Source: Denitratisoma sp. DHT3
GTDB taxonomy: Bacteria; Pseudomonadota; Gammaproteobacteria; Burkholderiales; Rhodocyclaceae
Reading direction: 5' to 3'
DNA: 64,000 nucleotides
Assembly: GCF_007833355.1 (NCBI RefSeq)
Contig: NZ_CP020914.1
Span: 2,900,047-2,964,046 of the forward strand
Shown here: positions 60,532 to 64,000 of the stretch, piece after piece
Layout: the number at the start of each line of letters is the position of its first letter
How positions within the stretch are numbered: the stretch's first letter is position 1
Made by a program: the position numbers and the translations under genes
Notes under the pieces: model-generated
Databases searched by the model: none
What the model was told of the DNA's origin: nothing
Seen by the model: the letters and a program-made list of their open reading frames with translations, nothing else

Positions 60532-62094
60532 ATGTCCAGCAAGAAAACATTTTATGGCTTCCTGCTTGCGGCCCCGTTCTTGCCGGCGAGCATTGCCTAC
60601 GGCGGCGATGTCGGAGCCGAGGCGGCCGCCTCGGCCTCGCCCAAGACGCCGGCCATCAAGACGGTGACCAACTTTTCTCAGGCACTGCGCTGCATGGACG
60701 ATCTTTTCCTCGCCTTCGGCAAGCAGGGGATCGTCATCACCTCGGCCGGCATTCCGGATGAGACCGGCAAGGTGCGGACCGGCACCAAGGAAATGGTGAT
60801 CACGGCGATCGCCAAGATGACGACCAAGAGCAACGCCCTGGAGTTCATCGACTTCCATGCCGGCGGTGACGACCTGGCCAATCTGTTCGCCGCCAAGGGC
60901 GACATGGCGCGCAAGCTGCCCGACTACTACGTCCGCGGCTCGATCACGCAGATGGACGACAACTCGGTGCGCAAGAACAAGGGCGCGGGCATTTCGCTGC
61001 CTTTCCTCGATTTCGGCTATTCGAAGGACGAGTCCTACGATGTGATCAGCATGGACATGAGCGTCGGCGACGCGGCGACCCGCAAGATCCTGCCCATCAC
61101 CAGCACCTCCAATACCATGGTGCTGGTCAAGGGCGGCCGTGCCGGCGAGGGTGGCGGCCGGTTGGGCAAGCTGGGCCTGAGTTTCAACGTGGACCTGAGC
61201 CGTTCCGAAGGGGTCGGCGCCGCAACGCGCACCCTGATCGAACTCGGCTTGATCGAGACCATGGGAAAATTCACCCAGGTGCCCTACTGGCGCTGCCTGG
61301 ACACCTCGATCACCAATCCCCTGATTCGGGAGCAGGCCCGCGAGTGGTATGACACGGCCAAGGACAAGGACCGCGTCCTGTTCATCCAGCGCAAGCTGGC
61401 CGGGATGAACCGCTACGGTGGTCCGCTGGACGGATTCGTCAATGAGGGCTTGCGCAATACCGTTGCGGAATACCAGGCCCAGGCCGGTCTGGTGGCCGAT
61501 GGCGCGATCAATTTCGATCTCTACGCCAGCCTGCTCGACGACACCCAGAACGTGCTCGCCGCCGTGCCGCCCACGGCGCCGCAGGCGGCCTCCATTCCCG
61601 GCGTCTCTTCCGCCGTGAAGGCGCCGCCGCCGGCCGTCGCCGGCGCTGTCCAATCGCAGTTCGCGAGCGCGTCGGTACCGTTCCGGATGAGCTTCGAAAG
61701 CGACCGCGGCGCTCGGCCCGCCTATCGGGTCGGGGAATACCTGAACATGGTGTTGTCTTTGAACGGTCACGGTACGGCGTACTGCTATTACGAGGATGCG
61801 ACGCGCAATACGGCCCGCATCTTCCCGAACCAGTTCCACCCCGATGCGAGTGTGAATGCGGGTGCGATCACCCGCTTGCCTTCCGGCGGTTTCAAGATCA
61901 GGTTCGACCGGGCCGGACGGGAGCGGGTGGCCTGCATCGGCGCCGACCGGGAGCTGGTGGTGCCTTCCTCCCTGAGGGGTGCCCGTGACCTGACGCCGCT
62001 GCCGGTGCGTTCCCTGGACGAGGTGGTCAGTCAGTTCAAGCAGAGCAATCCGGCGGCTGTGACGAGCTTCATCGATATCACGGTAACGCCCTGA
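60532..62094 (+). CDS. Exported CsgG-like protein with peptidoglycan-binding and DUF4384-like domains
   Basis: A 520-residue precursor with a signal peptide (FYGFLLAAPFLPASIAYGG) and no lipobox Cys. Residues about 45-245 resemble the CsgG/curli-pore family (SQALRCMDDLFLAFG, YYVRGSITQMDD, MSVGDAATRKILP, SEGVGAATRTLIELGLIE). Residues about 280-335 form a peptidoglycan-binding repeat (LFIQRKLAGMNRYGGPLDGFVNEGLRNTVAEYQAQAGL). Residues about 384-495 look like DUF4384 (YRVGEYLNMVLSLNGHGTAYCYYEDATRN). The start at 60532 was chosen because it begins the signal peptide and has AGAGG upstream. It may be a wall-anchored export or assembly factor; it is first of at least five co-directional genes. Confidence 0.78.
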   Translation: MSSKKTFYGFLLAAPFLPASIAYGGDVGAEAAASASPKTPAIKTVTNFSQALRCMDDLFLAFGKQGIVITSAGIPDETGKVRTGTKEMVITAIAKMTTKSNALEFIDFHAGGDDLANLFAAKGDMARKLPDYYVRGSITQMDDNSVRKNKGAGISLPFLDFGYSKDESYDVISMDMSVGDAATRKILPITSTSNTMVLVKGGRAGEGGGRLGKLGLSFNVDLSRSEGVGAATRTLIELGLIETMGKFTQVPYWRCLDTSITNPLIREQAREWYDTAKDKDRVLFIQRKLAGMNRYGGPLDGFVNEGLRNTVAEYQAQAGLVADGAINFDLYASLLDDTQNVLAAVPPTAPQAASIPGVSSAVKAPPPAVAGAVQSQFASASVPFRMSFESDRGARPAYRVGEYLNMVLSLNGHGTAYCYYEDATRNTARIFPNQFHPDASVNAGAITRLPSGGFKIRFDRAGRERVACIGADRELVVPSSLRGARDLTPLPVRSLDEVVSQFKQSNPAAVTSFIDITVTP

Positions 62095-62105
62095 GGCGAG
62101 CGTCC

Positions 62106-62693
62106 ATGCGTCGTCCCCTGCAGCGGTTTGCCCTCCTGTGCGGCGCCAGTGCCGCCGTCGCCATCGGCGGCGCGAGTGCGGCGGTGGCGGGTGAAATCAT
62201 CCTGTCGCCGTCGCAGGACGGCGGCGCGGTGAGCGCCGCGACAGCCGGCGAACAGCGGGATCGGGCGAGAGGCTATCGCAAGAACCAGTCGCCGGACGCC
62301 GGAACGTCCATCATTCTGGTGCCCGAGGAAGAGGAGGAGGGGATGTTGTCGCCCCGCGGCGGCGTGGAATCGTCCCGGGCCGCGGAAAATCGCTTGCGGG
62401 CGAAGCAGTTGCGGCAGTCGGAGGATGGGCATGGCCTACCCGCGATCATCATGCCCGGCGCGGGCGGCGATGACGCTTCGGCCCATGAGCGCGCGCAAGA
62501 GAGCCGACTCAAGGCCCGGGCATATCGCGAGCATGGCCAGTCGGCGACGGACAAGGTGGGGCCCGATGGAATTCCGCTGGTGTTGTGCCCGAGTACCGAC
62601 AACGTGGCCGGCCGGATTGGCGATGATGCGCGATCGGGCGGTCTGATCTACATCATCCGGGACGGTAAATCGATCAAAGCCCGTTGCCGCTGA
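62106..62693 (+). CDS. Exported repeat protein with Arg-rich motif, unknown family
   Basis: A 195-residue precursor with a signal peptide (FALLCGASAAVAIGGASAAVAG). The mature part alternates a short hydrophobic strand ending in Pro (IILSP, IILVP, AIIMP, PLVLCP) with a basic helix-like motif: GEQRDRARGYRKN (48-60), AENRLRAKQLRQ (93-104) and QESRLKARAYRE (131-142). Three clear units span about residues 46-163. I know no family with this pattern. It starts 12 bases after the CsgG-like gene, so it is probably its partner or cargo. Confidence 0.72.
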   Translation: MRRPLQRFALLCGASAAVAIGGASAAVAGEIILSPSQDGGAVSAATAGEQRDRARGYRKNQSPDAGTSIILVPEEEEEGMLSPRGGVESSRAAENRLRAKQLRQSEDGHGLPAIIMPGAGGDDASAHERAQESRLKARAYREHGQSATDKVGPDGIPLVLCPSTDNVAGRIGDDARSGGLIYIIRDGKSIKARCR

Positions 62694-62766
62694 TAAAAGT
62701 GATGATGGTGTCAACCCCATTCTGTAACTAAGCGTTATATTGGCTATGGATGCATGAGGAGGGGCG

Positions 62767-63075
62767 ATGAAATTCGGCGCAATGGTGGTTTTGATGCTGA
62801 CGGCGGGGATGGCATCGGCTCAGGTTGCCGTCGATGTTTCCGCCTACGGCGTCAAGGTCCAGACCGGAGGCGGTTCCAATGCCGGCAACGACGCGCAATC
62901 GGGCAGCCTGGGGCCGGATGTCGAGATGGAGGGCGTCGCGGTCATCAATGGCGAGGTGTTCATCGATGGCGAGAAGGTGCCCAAGGGCAAGACCTCCTAC
63001 ACGTCCCGGAAAAGCGGCAAGACCTATTTGATTCGGAGGAGCAAGGGCGGCAATGTCAGCGTCTCCGAGAAATAA
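62767..63075 (+). CDS. Small exported protein, unknown function
   Basis: A 102-residue precursor with a signal peptide (FGAMVVLMLTAGMASAQ), a Gly/Ser/Asn-rich stretch (VQTGGGSNAGNDAQSG) and a compact basic C-terminus (VINGEVFIDGEKVPKGK, then SGKTYLIRRSKGGNVSV). GAGGAGGGG lies just ahead of the ATG. A TATATT-like element near 62737 may give it its own promoter. It is likely periplasmic or surface-exposed. No family was recognised. Confidence 0.7.
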   Translation: MKFGAMVVLMLTAGMASAQVAVDVSAYGVKVQTGGGSNAGNDAQSGSLGPDVEMEGVAVINGEVFIDGEKVPKGKTSYTSRKSGKTYLIRRSKGGNVSVSEK

Positions 63076-63418
63076 GGCGTCGTCCTTGATGTATGCCTTG
63101 CTGGCGGGCCTGGCGGCGGCTCCCGCGGGCGCCACGGTCGTCATCGAGTACGACGTCGCGGGATACGGACAGGGATTGACGGTCGGCAGGCGCGGGATGC
63201 CTTCGATCGTCGTGGTTCCACCCGTGGCGGACTCGCAGGCCGGTTATTTGATGAACCGTAGCCGCGCCTGGTATCGCTATGGCCGTGGGGGAGCGGCGGC
63301 ACCTCTGGTGGTGGTGCCGATGACGGGCGTCTCGGATGACGTGACTGAGCGTCAATTGCGGGCGCGCAGCCATGTGGGCCGGGCGAATGCCTATCGCCTG
63401 CGGTATTTCGACAGATAG
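63053..63418 (+). CDS. Exported protein sharing the Arg-rich repeat motif
   Basis: A 121-residue precursor with a signal peptide (LMYALLAGLAAAPAGA). It contains the same alternation as the protein at 62106: PSIVVVP (50-56), NRSRAWYRYGRG then PLVVVP (68-89), and TERQLRARSHVGRANAYRLR (98-117). The start at 63053 lies inside the preceding gene and is preceded by a GGAGGAG-type stretch; an ATG at 63089 is a shorter option. The gene's overlap with its neighbour argues for one operon. Confidence 0.7.
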   Translation: MSASPRNKASSLMYALLAGLAAAPAGATVVIEYDVAGYGQGLTVGRRGMPSIVVVPPVADSQAGYLMNRSRAWYRYGRGGAAAPLVVVPMTGVSDDVTERQLRARSHVGRANAYRLRYFDR

Positions 63419-63439
63419 TTGCCTGGAGGGAGTGGCGCG

Positions 63440-64000
63440 ATGTTCGCCTCGGTCGTAAAAAATCTATTGCGCTTCGCGCTGGTGGGATGGGTTGGAACCG
63501 CGTTGTGGCTGGCCGGTCCGGCTTGGGCGTTCGACGTGGTGAATGGGGATTTCCGCTCCATCCTCCACTCCCGTTCGGATGCGACCACGGTCTGGCGCTA
63601 CAGCGGCAACCCGAATGTGTTCATCTTCGACTTTCCCGGCCTGACGCTGCAGGGGCTGAGCTTCAACCGCGTCATGCAGCTCACCGAGCAACAGACCAGC
63701 GAGCCGTATCCGCGCCCCCTGACCACGGAGGAATTGACCAAGTACATCAAGGCGGCACGCCGGACCCAGGCGGATTTCGCCTTCGGCCATGACATCATGG
63801 TGTCGGAGTTCGTGCAGTTCTTCAACATGTCCGATCGGGACAAGGTGGCGCTCAATCCCGAGGAAATCCGGATTCGCGACTTTCTGCTGGAGCAGGGCAT
63901 GATCCGCAGTTGGCGCGGCTTCTATCAAGCGCTGCAACCGAATGTGGTGATCCTGTCGATTCCCCAGCCGCAGGAACGCAAGGCGGACGAGCCGCGGATC
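63440..64000 (+). CDS. Exported protein, partial at right edge, unknown function
   Basis: An open frame from the ATG at 63440 (AGGGAG upstream) to the window end, 187 residues visible. The N-terminus is a signal peptide (LLRFALVGWVGTALWLAGPAWA). The mature part includes NPNVFIFDFPGLTLQGLSFNRVMQLTEQQ, TTEELTKYIKAARRTQADFAFGHD and a strand ending in Pro (VVILSIP) like those of its neighbours. No family was recognised. It follows the repeat protein by 21 bases and extends the operon beyond the window. Confidence 0.72.
   Translation, partial: MFASVVKNLLRFALVGWVGTALWLAGPAWAFDVVNGDFRSILHSRSDATTVWRYSGNPNVFIFDFPGLTLQGLSFNRVMQLTEQQTSEPYPRPLTTEELTKYIKAARRTQADFAFGHDIMVSEFVQFFNMSDRDKVALNPEEIRIRDFLLEQGMIRSWRGFYQALQPNVVILSIPQPQERKADEPRI

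Overview
The window is GC-rich bacterial chromosome that reads as a denitrifying betaproteobacterium. A Rhodocyclales-type or Sterolibacterium/Denitratisoma-like organism is plausible, from gene order (fmt-def / LysM-dprA-smg-topoisomerase), a clade I nos cluster and steroid/aromatic-type catabolic genes. That placement is an inference and no rRNA or tRNA gene is visible. Coding density is high, there is no intact transposon, phage or CRISPR array, and many neighbouring genes overlap by a 4-base ATGA-type junction.

Layout. 1-13.4 kb holds housekeeping genes: mltA (cut by the left edge), a DUF815 ATPase, a Nudix-TMP synthase-like fusion, yacG, htpX, fmt, def, a LysM protein, dprA, smg, topB and a PAS histidine kinase. 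13.7-15.5 kb has a CZB-type chemoreceptor and a 5'-truncated chemoreceptor that runs straight into a dispersed repeat. 15.6-20.4 kb is a complete-looking coenzyme F420 core set (fused cofG/cofH, cofC, cofD, cofE), unusual outside Actinobacteria and Archaea. 20.5-30.7 kb is a mostly same-strand catabolic block: three luciferase-like F420-type oxidoreductases, four SDR dehydrogenases, a crotonase, two NTF2-fold proteins (one steroid-isomerase-like), two carboxymuconolactone decarboxylase-like proteins and a small regulator, followed by a divergent LysR gene. The likely logic is that the F420 made by the first operon serves the luciferase-like enzymes of the second; the substrate is unknown.

31.8-40.8 kb is the nitrous oxide reductase cluster nosZ-nosR-nosD-nosF-nosY-nosL. 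It starts with an FNR/Dnr-type box at ideal class II spacing, has a strong terminator between nosZ and nosR, and has two small uncharacterised genes attached after nosL. 40.8-47.3 kb is an RND efflux operon (adaptor, pump, outer-membrane channel) with a divergent TetR regulator and an operator lying inside the efflux promoter. 47.5-56.7 kb holds a DUF1840 protein, an alpha/beta hydrolase, a PAS chemoreceptor, cca, an NDUFA9-like reductase, a soluble lytic transglycosylase, 5-formyl-THF cyclo-ligase and a PatB/MalY lyase.

56.7-64 kb is the least understood part. It encodes a secreted caspase-like protease, a lipoprotein alpha/beta hydrolase, an autotransporter-like beta-barrel, a FecR-like exported protein and, divergently, an operon of exported proteins: a CsgG-like/peptidoglycan-binding/DUF4384 protein, two proteins sharing an Arg-rich repeat not recognised here, a small exported protein and a partial exported protein running off the right edge. 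It looks like an undescribed envelope or surface-assembly locus.

A dispersed structured repeat of about 150 bp occurs four times (15.5, 21.0, 28.4 and 48.7 kb), each time directly behind the stop codon of a minus-strand gene and in the same orientation.
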